Below are positions 34,966 to 44,248 of a DNA stretch of 64,000 nt, piece by piece. The notes under the pieces are model-generated. The model searched no databases. It had not been told where the DNA came from and saw only the letters and a program-made list of their open reading frames with translations. Source of the DNA: JAEUMG01 sp963805405 (GTDB lineage: Bacteria > Pseudomonadota > Alphaproteobacteria > Rhizobiales > Aestuariivirgaceae); the NCBI GenBank assembly GCA_963805405.1, contig CAWDUC010000011.1, forward strand, positions 290,202 through 354,201. The letters are read 5' to 3'. The position numbers and the translations under genes are program-made. Every line of letters starts with the position of its first letter. Position 1 is the stretch's first letter.

Positions 34966-36486
34966 TCAAGTACTTCCGCGCAGATAGGCATCCAGCGCGC
35001 CGATTTCCTTTGCCGTCAATCGCAAACCCAGTTTGCTGCGGCGCCAGACAATATCCTCCGCGGTCTCGGCCCATTCCGTGTCGCGCAGGAATTCGACTTC
35101 GCGCTCATAGAGATCGGCGCCAAAGCATATCCCCAGATCGGCGAGGCGGCGAATATCCTGCAACAGGATGTCGCTCCTCGTGCCATAGAGCTTCGCATAG
35201 CGTGCGACCTGCGTATCCGGCAAGAACGGAAAGCGCGCGCCAAGATCGCGCCGGTAGGCATCGATCCCGCCACCGCCGAAATCGCCGCCGGGCAGGATCT
35301 CGCTCTTCGTCAGACCGTGTTTCGGCCATGGCATGAGGCGGCACAATTCGCGCAGCGCATGTTCGCCCAGGCGACGATGGGTGGTAAGCTTGCCGCCGAA
35401 AACGGTCAATAAAGGTGCCGCACCATTCTTGCCGTCGATCTCGAAGGAATAATCGCGTGTCAGTGTTGAGAGATCGCCATCGCGGCCGCCGCCGACTTCG
35501 AAGAGCGGCCTGACACCGGAATAACTCCAAACAATCTCATCGCGCGTCACCGGTTTTTTGAGATACGCGTTCACCTCGGCGAGCATGTAATCGATCTCCG
35601 TGTCCGAGATCGCAACCCTCTCCGGTGCGTCGTCCCATGGCTCGTCGGTCGTCCCGATGGAGGTAAACTCACCCTCATAAGGAAAGGCTTCCATCAGGCG
35701 GCCGTCGCGGGTCTGGAGGAAATAGCCGTGCTCGCCCGTCCATTGCCGCGGCACCACGAGATGGCTGCCGCGTACCATGCGCAGTTTGCGCGAGATCGTT
35801 GTCCCGGTGATGCGCTTCGCAACATCGACAACCCATGGGCCGGCCGCATTGACCAAGGCTTTCGCGAAGAAATTGAAACTCTCGCCCGTGACCTGGTTCT
35901 CAAGCCGCAGCCGCCAGAATCCGTCGACGCGACCGGCACTCAGAAGTTTGTGGCGCGCAAAAATCTGCGCGCCATGGCGCTCGGCACCGAGAAGATTGGC
36001 AATGACAAGGCGGGCATCATCGGCGCGGCAATCAGAATAGGCGAAGGCATGGCGATAACCGGATTTGAGCGCGTCACCCGCCGGATGGCGATGGAGATCA
36101 ATCAATTCCGAGGCTTCAAGCACGCGGCGGCTGGCGAGGTGGTCATAGAAAATGAGGCCGAGCCGGATCATCCAGCGCGGCCGCTGCGTTTCGACATAGG
36201 GGAGCACGAGACGCAAGGGCCAGACCAGATGCGGCGCCTTGTGCATGAGGATCTCGCGCTCGATCAAGGCATCGCGCACCAGCTTGAAGTCATAGGTCTC
36301 GAGATAGCGCAACCCGCCGTGAATGAGTTTCGATGAGCGCGACGATGTGCCTTGTGCGAAGTCCTGCATCTCGGCCAGGCCGACAGTGAGCCCGCGGCCC
36401 GCTGCATCGCAAGCGATCGCCGCGCCATTGATGCCGCCGCCGATGACGAAGAGATCGAAGATCGTGTCGCTCGCCTTCGCCGTCAT
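34966..36486 (-). CDS. glpD: Aerobic glycerol-3-phosphate dehydrogenase
   Basis: A membrane-associated FAD enzyme that oxidises sn-glycerol 3-phosphate to dihydroxyacetone phosphate and feeds electrons to quinone. The 506 residues show the FAD dinucleotide motif FVIGGGINGAAIACDAAGRG (about 13-32), SSRSSKLIHGGLRYLE, ALVNAAGPWVVDVA and GVRPLFEVGG, all characteristic of GlpD. The C-terminal helical domain (CRLMPWPKHG to the stop) is complete. It overlaps glpK by 4 nt (ATGA), so kinase and dehydrogenase are translated as a unit. Confidence 0.95.
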   Translation of the reverse strand: MTAKASDTIFDLFVIGGGINGAAIACDAAGRGLTVGLAEMQDFAQGTSSRSSKLIHGGLRYLETYDFKLVRDALIEREILMHKAPHLVWPLRLVLPYVETQRPRWMIRLGLIFYDHLASRRVLEASELIDLHRHPAGDALKSGYRHAFAYSDCRADDARLVIANLLGAERHGAQIFARHKLLSAGRVDGFWRLRLENQVTGESFNFFAKALVNAAGPWVVDVAKRITGTTISRKLRMVRGSHLVVPRQWTGEHGYFLQTRDGRLMEAFPYEGEFTSIGTTDEPWDDAPERVAISDTEIDYMLAEVNAYLKKPVTRDEIVWSYSGVRPLFEVGGGRDGDLSTLTRDYSFEIDGKNGAAPLLTVFGGKLTTHRRLGEHALRELCRLMPWPKHGLTKSEILPGGDFGGGGIDAYRRDLGARFPFLPDTQVARYAKLYGTRSDILLQDIRRLADLGICFGADLYEREVEFLRDTEWAETAEDIVWRRSKLGLRLTAKEIGALDAYLRGST

Positions 36487-37967
36487 GGCCGATCCATCAT
36501 CATGCGGATCGCATCCAGCCAGTGACGATAGCGTGCTTCGAGCGCCTCATCCGGCTCTGGCTCGATCTTGTTTCCTTGCGGAATCAACTTTCGTACTTCA
36601 TCCAGCGAAGACCACATGCCGGCGCCGAGGCCGGCCATCAAGGCAGCGCCAAAGGGCGTGACCGAATTTGCCTGCGCCTGGGCGAGAGGCCTATCGAGCA
36701 GGCTTGCCTGGAGCTGCAGAAAATACTTCGCGCGCGTGAGGCCGCCATCGACCTTGATGATCGAACGGCTGTTCCCGCCGGCCTCCAGCGAATCGAGAAT
36801 GGCGCGGATCTGAAAGGCGATCGCTTCGAGCCCGGATTGCGCGAGATTTCCCGGCGAGGTTGCCTCGCTCAAGCCGAGGAAGGCCGCGCGCATGGATGGC
36901 TGCCACCAGGGCGAGGCAAGGCCTTGAAAGGCGGGAATTAGCAAGACGCCGTCATGATTGCCGGCGTTTTCCGCAGCGGCGATAACGCCCGGCGCGCCAC
37001 CTTCGATTGCCAGGCGTGTCGAGAGCCAATCGACGATCTTGCCGGCATGCATGACGAAGCCTTCATAGGCATAGCAGGGCTTGTCCGTCTGCCAGGCGAT
37101 GGTGCGGATGATGCCTTTCGCTTCCGTTCGCGGCGGCCTTTCGCCAGCATTCACCCAGAGAAATGCGCCGGTGCCGTAGGTGATTTTGAGTTCGCCTTCG
37201 GAAAAGCAGCCATGGCCGAAAAGCGAGGCCTGCTGATCGCCGATAACGCCGGCGATCGGGATGGCGGCACCGAACAGCGCGCAATCGGTACTTCCAAAAT
37301 GGGCATTGGAGGCGCGGCATTCGGGAAGAGAGGGTAGCGCAAGGCCAAAGAGCGCAATGAGTTCCGGATCCCAGGCCAAGCGCGCGATGTCGAAGAGCAT
37401 GGTGCGCGACGCATTGCTCGGTTCGGTTGCGTAGGTCGCTCCGCTGGTCAGTTTCCAGATGAGCCAGGTATCGACCGTGCCAAAAAGGAGCGTGCCGTTC
37501 TTTAAGCCAGCGGCAATCTCCGGCCGGTTGTGAAACACCCAGCGAAGCTTTGCGGCGGTGAATGTGGGATCGAGATCGAGACCAGTGCGCGCCCGGATCA
37601 TCTCCGTTCGATCGCGCAGGCTTTCAATCTCCTCGGCGCCGCGCCGATCCTGCCAGATCATCGCTGGCATGGCCGGCTTGCCCGTTGTGCGATCCCAGAC
37701 GATCAATGTCTCGGTCTGGTTGGCAATGCCGAGGGCGGCGATGTTCCGCCCCGGCCCACCGCACACGGAGACTACATCACGAATGCACTCGACGGCGGTT
37801 GCGAACATCGTTTCGGCGTCCTGCTCGACAATACCGGCCGTGGACGAGTGCGTGGCGATGGGTCGCGCGGCTTCGGCCAGCACCGTGCCTCGCGCATCGA
37901 GCGCAATCGCCTTCACATTGGTCGTGCCCTGGTCGAGGCCAATGATGATCGGATTGTCGCGAGGCAT
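36483..37967 (-). CDS. glpK: Glycerol kinase (FGGY family)
   Basis: Phosphorylates glycerol, or a close polyol, to the substrate of GlpD. From ATG 37967 the protein is 494 residues. IIIGLDQGTTNVKAIALD is the phosphate-binding start, TVDTWLIWKLTSGATYATEPS the substrate region, and GVIGDQQASLFGHG contains the catalytic aspartate. KITYGTGAFLWVNAG is the ATP motif. An in-frame ATG at 38018 is rejected because the preceding residues are not conserved and abut the LysR stop. Glycerol specificity is supported by the glpD overlap, although NVK replaces the common SSR in the first motif. Confidence 0.9.
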   Translation of the reverse strand: MPRDNPIIIGLDQGTTNVKAIALDARGTVLAEAARPIATHSSTAGIVEQDAETMFATAVECIRDVVSVCGGPGRNIAALGIANQTETLIVWDRTTGKPAMPAMIWQDRRGAEEIESLRDRTEMIRARTGLDLDPTFTAAKLRWVFHNRPEIAAGLKNGTLLFGTVDTWLIWKLTSGATYATEPSNASRTMLFDIARLAWDPELIALFGLALPSLPECRASNAHFGSTDCALFGAAIPIAGVIGDQQASLFGHGCFSEGELKITYGTGAFLWVNAGERPPRTEAKGIIRTIAWQTDKPCYAYEGFVMHAGKIVDWLSTRLAIEGGAPGVIAAAENAGNHDGVLLIPAFQGLASPWWQPSMRAAFLGLSEATSPGNLAQSGLEAIAFQIRAILDSLEAGGNSRSIIKVDGGLTRAKYFLQLQASLLDRPLAQAQANSVTPFGAALMAGLGAGMWSSLDEVRKLIPQGNKIEPEPDEALEARYRHWLDAIRMMMDRP

Positions 37968-38021
37968 AGCGTCAGCCGGGAAATGGCGGGAGGTCGGAAA
38001 TACCAGAACGGGGCGCACGCG

Positions 38022-38939
38022 TCATCCGCGCCTCTTACCCTCGATCAAATCGCGTTCCTTGCCGATCTCGACGGCGAGAAAGTCGAGAAACACGCGCACG
38101 CGCGCGGAGGCACGCAGATCGGGATGGGTCAGAAGCCAGAGATGGCCGCTGAATTCCGTCATCAGATCCGTAAGGCGGACGAGGCCGGGCCGGCGATCGG
38201 CGATGAAGCATGGCACATGGCCAATGCCGAGACCCGATTCGATCGCCTCGGCAATCCCCAACACACTGTCGATCCTATAGATGAGATTTTCCGGCGCGAC
38301 ATGGGCATGGGCATATTTCACCACCTGCAAATGGCCAAGACTGTCGCCCAGCGTGACCCAGGGCCGTCGAAACAGCAAGTCGCGATCTTCCGGCGGCCCG
38401 TTCGGGAAATCGCTCGCCAGGCCATAAAGCGCCCAGCCGATGCGCGCGACGCGACGGCCAACCAGATTGTCGGGCGGTGAATCGGTGGCGCGGATCGCCA
38501 CATCGGCATCGCGCTGCGAAAGATTGAGCGCGCGATTGCTCACGACAATGTCGAGCCGGATATCGCGGCATTGTTCGCGGAAGCGCGCGAAGACAGGCGT
38601 CAGAAGATGAATGAGGAGGGAATCATTGGTGGTGACGCGCAATTCGCCGGCGGGCGTGATCTCCTGGCCGGCAAGCCGGCGCTCGAAGCCGGCGACATCG
38701 GCATCGAGGCGCGTCGCCACCGCGACCATCTCCTCGCCGGCCGGCGTCAATTGATAGCCGGTGCGATGGCGCTCGAAGAGCTTGATGCCGAGATCGGTCT
38801 CGATCTGGCCGAGCCTGCGGAAAATCGTCGAGTGATTGATGGCAAGCGTTGCGGCGGCGGCGGGGAGGCCCTTGGCGTCGGCGATCGCCTTGATCAGGCG
38901 GAAATCGTCCCACTGCAATTTCGACTGCGGGCTCACCAT
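38022..38939 (-). CDS. LysR-family transcriptional regulator
   Basis: A 305-residue regulator from ATG 38939. The helix-turn-helix is in the N-terminal 60 residues (WDDFRLIKAIADAKGLPAAAATLAINHSTIFRRLGQIETDLG, read in two parts), followed by LFERHRTGYQLTPAGEEMV. The effector domain has RVTTNDSLLIHLL, NRALNLSQRDADVAIRA and a typical GLGIGHVP. A shortened product is more likely than the 319-residue form from the ATG at 38981. It lies 54 nt downstream of the doxX-like gene and may be co-transcribed with it, so it could regulate either the divergent dioxygenase operon or the glycerol genes. Confidence 0.9.
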   Translation of the reverse strand: MVSPQSKLQWDDFRLIKAIADAKGLPAAAATLAINHSTIFRRLGQIETDLGIKLFERHRTGYQLTPAGEEMVAVATRLDADVAGFERRLAGQEITPAGELRVTTNDSLLIHLLTPVFARFREQCRDIRLDIVVSNRALNLSQRDADVAIRATDSPPDNLVGRRVARIGWALYGLASDFPNGPPEDRDLLFRRPWVTLGDSLGHLQVVKYAHAHVAPENLIYRIDSVLGIAEAIESGLGIGHVPCFIADRRPGLVRLTDLMTEFSGHLWLLTHPDLRASARVRVFLDFLAVEIGKERDLIEGKRRG

Positions 38940-38993
38940 GGGAGCCCGAGATTTGCATGCGGCGCCAGGACGACGCCGCATGAAATTGTGCGA

Positions 38994-39422
38994 TCAGGCT
39001 GTGCGAGTAGCAGGCGCCGCCTCTGCAATCCGGGTGGTGCGCAAGGCGAAGGCGCCTTCGCCGACCAAGGCCACGGTCAAAGCCGCCACCGCCAGGAAGG
39101 CCGGATATTCCCAGCCGCCATTCTGGGCGGTGAAGAGCCAGCCATTCGGCGCATGGATGACGAGCGCGCCCAACAGGATGGGCAGCAGCGCCACCGACAC
39201 GAGGCGGGCATGGAAGCCGATAATCAGGGCAACGCCGCCAGCAATCTCGGCAAGCACGATCGGCCAGGCAAAAATCTGCGGCAGGCCTACCTGGCCTAAG
39301 AAACCGGCAAAACCCGGCATCGTGAAGACGACGATTTTCAGATAGGCATGGGCGAGAAACATGGCGCCGAGCGAAACGCGCAACAGCAAAGCGCCATAGG
39401 GAGCAAGACGGGTATCGATCAT
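38994..39422 (-). CDS. DoxX-family membrane protein
   Basis: A membrane protein of 142 residues with four predicted transmembrane helices (LLLRVSLGAMFLAHAYLKIV, IVLAEIAGGVALIIGF, SVALLPILLGALVIH, AFLAVAALTVALVG) and the DoxX-typical motif GLPQIFAWPIVLAE. The ATG at 39422 is chosen because GAGG lies 9 nt upstream; an earlier ATG at 39431 overlaps that site. It is divergent from a ring-cleaving dioxygenase gene. In Bacillus subtilis a DoxX protein (MhqP) accompanies the MhqO dioxygenase in quinone resistance, which is the closest functional parallel I can name. Confidence 0.85.
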   Translation of the reverse strand: MIDTRLAPYGALLLRVSLGAMFLAHAYLKIVVFTMPGFAGFLGQVGLPQIFAWPIVLAEIAGGVALIIGFHARLVSVALLPILLGALVIHAPNGWLFTAQNGGWEYPAFLAVAALTVALVGEGAFALRTTRIAEAAPATRTA

Positions 39423-39504
39423 GGGAGGCATCCTCGGTTGATTGAGGACCCCCAATTCGTGCTTTCATCATTGCAAGTCAAAATGCATGTTCGCAGGAAT
39501 AGTA

Positions 39505-39518
39505 TTGCATCCATGCAA
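39505..39518. promoter_or_regulatory. TTGCAT-CC-ATGCAA palindrome, candidate LysR operator
   Basis: A perfect 6+6 palindrome in the 167-bp divergent space between doxX and the dioxygenase gene. It satisfies the LysR-type T-N11-A rule (39506-39518). Further ATGCAA/TTGCAA-like half sites occur at about 39470, 39484 and 39529. Binding by the LysR protein encoded at 38022-38939 is inferred. Confidence 0.5.
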
Positions 39519-39589
39519 AGAAATGAAGATGCAATCGGCGGCCCTACCACCTATTTGCAGGGTCGAACCCAGGAAAGGGGAGTAGTGCC

Positions 39590-40529
39590 ATGAAAAGCGC
39601 CGGCCTCCATCACGTCACTGCCATTTCCGGCCCCGCACAGCGCAATCTCGATTTCTATGCGCGCGTTTTGGGCCTCCGGCTCGTCAAGAAGACCGTCAAT
39701 TTCGACGATCCCGGCACCTATCATCTCTATTTCGGCGATGCAGCCGGCAACCCCGGCACGATCCTGACTTTCTTTCCCTGGCCGCATGCGGCACCGGGCC
39801 GGTCGGGCATCGGCGAGACCTTCGAGACGCAGTTCCGCATTCCGGAAGTCGCGATCGGCTACTGGACGCATCGCTTCGTCACTCATGGTGTTTCGCATGA
39901 GGCGCCGATGAAGCGCTTCGGCCAGACCGCGATCAGCTTCAAGGATCCTGACGGCATGCGATTGGCGCTCGTCGGAACGTCCCGGCCTCGGTAGCGAAGC
40001 GGCCTGGTCAGGCGGCGGCGTGCCGGATGAATTCGCGATCCGCGGATTCCATGGTGTGTCTCTCTTGCTCGAAAAGACCGAGCGGACCGCGGCGATCCTC
40101 ACCGATGTGTTCGGCTACACGCATATCGGTGAAGAGGATTTGGTCGCGCGCTATCGCAGCATCGCGTCGGGTCCGGGCACGGTCATCGACCTGCGCCAGG
40201 CCGGCGGATTTCTGCCGGCGCGGCTCGGGGCGGGTTCGGTGCATCACATCGCGTTTCGCGCGACGGACGATGAAGCACAAGCCGAGATGGCCGCAAAACT
40301 TGCGCGCGATCACGGCATGCATGTTACCGAACAGAAGGACCGCAATTACTTCCGCTCGGTCTATTTCCGCGAGCCGGGCGGCGTGTTGTTCGAGATCGCC
40401 ACCGATGTTCCGGGCTTTGCCGTCGATGAACCGGCGGCAACGCTTGGCCACGAACTTAAACTGCCGAAATTTCTTGAAAGCCGGCGCGGCGAAATCGAGG
40501 CGCGCCTGCCGGCGCTCGAGACGGTCTAG
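39590..40529 (+). CDS. Ring-cleaving dioxygenase (VOC/glyoxalase fold, MhqO-like), frameshifted as read
   Basis: A two-domain extradiol-type dioxygenase of about 313 residues once an extra C near 39983 is bridged. The first VOC domain begins GLHHVTAISGPAQRNLDFYA (His near residue 7) and includes RLVKKTVNFDDPGTYHLYFGD. The second begins FAIRGFHGVSLLLEKTERTA and has GSVHHIAFRATDDE and SVYFREPGGVLFEIATD, giving the two-His one-Glu metal site (His in FHGV or VHHI, Glu in LFEIA). The end is GEIEARLPALETV. It starts a three-gene run with a hydrolase and a paralogue. MhqO-family members are linked to hydroquinone/quinone detoxification. Confidence 0.87.
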
Positions 40530-40545
40530 TATCAGGAGTTCAATC

Positions 40546-41171
40546 ATGAGCTTCATCCATCATTTCGAAGCGGGCCACGATCCAACCGCAACGCCCTTGC
40601 TGCTGCTCCATGGCACCGGCGGCAATGAGCATGACCTCGTGCCGCTCGGCCGCGACCTGGCACCTGGCGCAGCGCTTCTATCGCCGCGCGGCAAGGTACT
40701 CGAGAACGGGATGCCCCGATTCTTCCGCAGATTTGCGGAAGGCAAGTTCGACGAAGAAGATGTCGCGTTTCGTGCCAATGAGCTCGCCGATTTCATCGCT
40801 ACCTCGCGCGAGACGCATCAGATTGGCGCGCCGATCGCGGTCGGCTTCTCAAACGGCGCCAATATCGCGGCGGCACTGCTGCTGTTGCGCCCGGAAGTGC
40901 TATGCCGGGGCGATCCTGTTGCGCGCCATGGTGCCACTCTCCAATCCACCGAGAGCGGATCTCAAGGATAAGCCCGTGCTCATGCTTTCGGGCCGGCAGG
41001 ATCCGATCGTCCCCGCAGAGAATGCCGCAGCACTTGGCTGCAATCTTCACCGCCGATGGTGCCGCGGTCGATCATCGCGTGCTGCCGGCGGGACACGGAC
41101 TGTCACAACCCGATCTCACCATCGCCAAGGACTGGCTCGCCGCTCACACACAAACGCTTGCGAGGAGTTGA
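40546..41171 (+). CDS. Alpha/beta hydrolase, carboxylesterase/MhqD-like (frameshifted as read)
   Basis: About 208 residues from ATG 40546 with breaks near 40905 and 41040. PLLLLHGTGGNEHDLVPLGRDL is the oxyanion-hole region, the nucleophile is in VGFSNGANIAAAL (Ser in GFSNG), the acid in SGRQDPIVP, and the His in LPAGHGLSQPDL. This is the short phospholipase/carboxylesterase type that includes MhqD and YpfH. It is flanked by two ring-cleaving dioxygenase genes in the same direction and ends 4 nt before the next ATG. It may hydrolyse ring-cleavage products. All three catalytic residues survive across the breaks. Confidence 0.83.
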
Positions 41172-41175
41172 ACAC

Positions 41176-42121
41176 ATGCAACTCACCGGGCTCCATCATC
41201 TCACCGCCGTCACCGCGCAAGCCTCGCGCAATCATAAATTCTATACCGAAACGCTCGGCATGCGGCTCGTCAAGAAGACCGTCAACCAGGACGATGTCAG
41301 CGCCTATCATCTCTTCTATGCCGACGGGCTTGCGTCACCCGGCAGCGATCTCACCTTCTTCGACTGGCCGGTCGGCCGCGAACGGCGCGGCGCGCATTCG
41401 ATCAGCCGCACCGGGCTTCGTGTCGCCGGCCAGGCGGCGACCGACTGGTGGCTCAAGCGATTCAAGGACGCTCGGCATCGCGCATCAGCCGGCGGTCGAG
41501 CGCGATGGTCGCGTCACTGTCGATTTCGAGGATTTCGAAGGCCAGCGCCTGATGCTCGTCGATGACGGGGGCCTTGGCGAAGGCAATGCGTGGGACAAGA
41601 GTCCGGTGCCCGCGGAGTATCAAATTCGCGGACTTGGCCCCGTCATCATGAGCGTGCCGGATCTGAAGCCGACCGATCAGGTGCTGACCAAGGTGATGAA
41701 CATGACAACGGAGCGGACCTACATGCCGATCGCCGGCAGCAACGCCACGACGCATGTCTATCGCATGAAGGGCGAAGGGCCGGCGGGCGAATTGCATGTC
41801 GCGGTCGAGCCCAATCTGCCGCCGGCGCAGCAGGGAGCAGGTGGCGTCCATCACGTTGCCTTCCGGACGCCCGATGCCGACTACGAAGCCTGGGCCGATC
41901 GCCTGCGGCAGTTGCGCGTGCCGTCGAGCGGGCCGGTCGATCGGTTCTACTTCCGTAGTCTCTACTTCCGCGAGCCGAACGGCATCCTGTTCGAGATCGC
42001 CAGCGACGGGCCAGGCTTCACGGCGGACGAGCCGCTCGCCACGCTCGGCGAGGGTCTCGCGCTGCCGCCTTTCCTCGAGCCACGCCGCAAGGAGATCGAG
42101 GCGGGGCTGAAGCCGCTTTAG
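41176..42121 (+). CDS. Ring-cleaving dioxygenase paralogue (VOC fold, MhqO-like), frameshifted as read
   Basis: The second two-domain VOC enzyme, about 315 residues, with one break near 41470. It starts MQLTGLHHLTAVTAQASRNH with MRLVKKTVNQDDVSAYHLFYAD, and the second domain includes GLGPVIMSVPDLKPTD, GGVHHVAFRTPD and SLYFREPNGILFEIASD. The end is RRKEIEAGLKPL. It is clearly paralogous to 39590-40529 (same start, same YFREP and LFEIA motifs), so a local duplication around the hydrolase gene is likely. The break changes frame between WWLKRFKDA and AHQPAVERDGRV-type sequence without loss of conserved residues. Confidence 0.87.
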
Positions 42122-42133
42122 TGTTGCGAGCTT

Positions 42134-42228
42134 GTCATTGCCGGGCTTGTCCCGGCAATCCATCGCAAAGGAAACTCCGTCTACGGCGGATCGATGCAAT
42201 GGATCCCCGGAACAAGTCCGGGGATGAC
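42134..42228. repeat. Pair of inverted intergenic palindromic repeats
   Basis: Two related hairpins face each other. TTGCCGGG-CTTGT-CCCGGCAA occupies 42138-42158, and ATCCCCGGA-ACAAG-TCCGGGGAT occupies 42203-42225. The outer ends GTCAT and ATGAC also match in inverse orientation, so the two are opposite copies of one element. Such repeats are common between genes in Hyphomicrobiales. They may also act as a transcription terminator for the dioxygenase operon. Confidence 0.75.
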
Positions 42229-42304
42229 AAGTGAAGGAGGCCCGTGAGACGGGCCCACCTCGTTTGTCACTGGTTGCTTCGCGCAATTCAGATAAACTAC
42301 TCCC

Positions 42305-42832
42305 ATGCGGCTTTTGCTCATTGCGATACTTGCCGGCGTATTACTGGGCGGAGGCATATTCGCCCTGCGGATATGGTGGTCTTTGCCGCGGCCACCTCTC
42401 ACCTCGACAGAAGTCGTCGAACTCACTGCCGAAAAGCGACAGGCCCTCGAGCTGCTTCGCGCAGAACATAAGTTTCGACCGCATGAGACTGCGCCCTGGT
42501 ACTATGTGGGCATTGAAACACCGCAAGAAGAAGCGACAGCCAACAACGCCGTCCATGAGGTGATCGATGCGATCCTTGCAAGACGAGACCAATTCTTGCC
42601 GGCCAAGACCGTGGCGGCCCTGATTGAGCGGGGAATGAGGAAAGTTGATCTTCTTGCGACGGAGGATCGCGAGCGGACGCAAGACTACATGCTGGAGATC
42701 TGGTATCTCCTCGGCTTCAAGGGAGCTACGGGACTGTTCGCTTACGGCTCCGCCTTCGTGATCCCGCCGGGTTATCAGGAGCCACTTCCCAAAGGCTGGA
42801 CGTCGCCGACCGAGCCGCGCCCAATGAACTAG
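42305..42832 (+). CDS. Hypothetical protein with N-terminal membrane anchor
   Basis: A 175-residue protein that I cannot assign confidently. Residues 3-22 (LLLIAILAGVLLGGGIFALR) form one membrane segment or uncleaved signal, followed by a soluble domain of about 145 residues. The pattern is TAEKRQALELLRAEHKFRPHE, WYYVGIETPQEEATANNAVHE and EIWYLLGFKGATGLF. It ends in a proline-rich tail (PPGYQEPLPKGWTSPTEP). It stands alone between a repeat and a 239-bp gap with no recognisable gene. Codon use looks like that of its neighbours. Confidence 0.65.
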   Translation: MRLLLIAILAGVLLGGGIFALRIWWSLPRPPLTSTEVVELTAEKRQALELLRAEHKFRPHETAPWYYVGIETPQEEATANNAVHEVIDAILARRDQFLPAKTVAALIERGMRKVDLLATEDRERTQDYMLEIWYLLGFKGATGLFAYGSAFVIPPGYQEPLPKGWTSPTEPRPMN

Positions 42833-43071
42833 GCAAAGTTTTTAGGCAGAGATGGAAGCTGCTCAATTCGTGGGCAATTTAGCCCTCTCGACGTTAGCCT
42901 CGAACATTAATGGAACATTGCCGACCAGAAGGCTCCTGGAAGGGCCCAGGATGGCCACTAGAGGGCCTTGGCGATGTGGCCGGTATCTCCCGTAGCTCTA
43001 AGAAGAAAACGGCGCCACGGCGCTCCCAGGCCATTCCAGAGGCCAACACGCCTAGATTGTGAATTTGATCC

Positions 43072-44114
43072 TTACTCGCCCGCTCCGAGATCGAGCACGA
43101 CCCGGCCAACGATCTTGCCCTGCCGCATCTCATCGAAGATGGCGTTGATGGCAATCAGCGGCGCCTTCCTGATCTTCGATTTCACAAGACCATTGGCGGC
43201 AAAGGCAATGGCCTCGCCCAGATCGAGGCGGGTTCCGACATTGGAGCCCCTGACCGACAATTCGCCATTGACGATGGCCGAGATGGACGTGCGGATTTCA
43301 TCCGACTTGCCGCCGGGCAGGCCGATATAGGAAACCGTCCCCGCCGGCCGCAGCATCATGATCGCCTGTTCGAAAGCCTTGGTGGCGGTTGCTGTGACGA
43401 CTGCGGCATGGGCCCCGCCGATCTTCGTCTGGATGGCCCTGGCCGGATCTTCCTCCCTGGCGTTGATCATCACTTCAGCGCCGAGCGAACGGGCGAGTTC
43501 GAGCTTGTCATCGCCAACATCGACAGCGGCGACGCGCAAACCCATGGCGCGGGCATATTGCACGGCGATATGGCCAAGCCCGCCAATGCCGACGACGGCC
43601 AGCCATTGGCCGGGACGCGCGCCGGTGCGCTTCAAGCCGCGATAGGTGGTGACGCCGGCACAGAGGATCGGCGCCAATTCGAAGAGGTCGGCGGATTCCG
43701 GAATGCGGCCGACGAAGGCGGCCGGCGCCACCATGTATTCGGCATAGCCGCCGGGCTTGGAATAACCCGTCGCTTCGGCGGATTTGCAGATCGTCTCCAT
43801 GCCGGAGAGACAGAACTCGCAATGTCCGCAGGCCGAGTACATCCAGGGCACGCCGACAATGTCGCCCACTTTCAGGCTGTCGACTCCGGGCCGACGGCCG
43901 CGACATGGCCCGTCGCCTCATGACCCGGAATGAGCGGCAAGTTTGGCAAGGGCGTCCAGTCGCCCTCGATCGCATGAAGATCGCTATGGCAGACGCCGCA
44001 TGCCCTGACCTTGATCAGAACATCGCCATGGCCGGGCTCGGGCACCGGAATGTCCTCGATCACCAGAGGATGGCCGATCTTGTGCAGCACCGCCGCCTTC
44101 ATGGTCTTCTTCAT
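43072..44114 (-). CDS. Zinc-dependent alcohol dehydrogenase, AdhP type (frameshifted as read)
   Basis: About 347 residues from ATG 44114 (MKKTMKAAVLHKIGHP), with one missing base near 43880. Catalytic-zinc residues are in CGVCHSDLHAIEGDW and PGHEATG; the structural-zinc cysteines are in CGHCEFCLSGMETIC. The NAD motif is VGIGGLGHIAVQYA, followed by AVDVGDDKLE. These are the features of the AdhP/AdhA ethanol-type dehydrogenase group (alcohol to aldehyde with NAD). It is divergent from the reductase gene at 44249, with 134 bp between. No frame damage other than the single shift. Confidence 0.87.
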
Positions 44115-44248
44115 CGGCCATTCCTCCGTCAAGCCTCGCGCGCGCCACAGGCATAGCCGCCGGAGCGCATGGCAGGCAACAGGCGAGGGGTCTTGTGAGG
44201 CACGCGCCGATGGGGATATGTGGCCCGCGAAACTGAAGCGGGGAAGCA

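Noticed and set aside
42833..43071. A small gene in the gap before the alcohol dehydrogenase
   Set aside because: Short open frames exist on both strands, but none has a plausible ribosome-binding site or any family resemblance.
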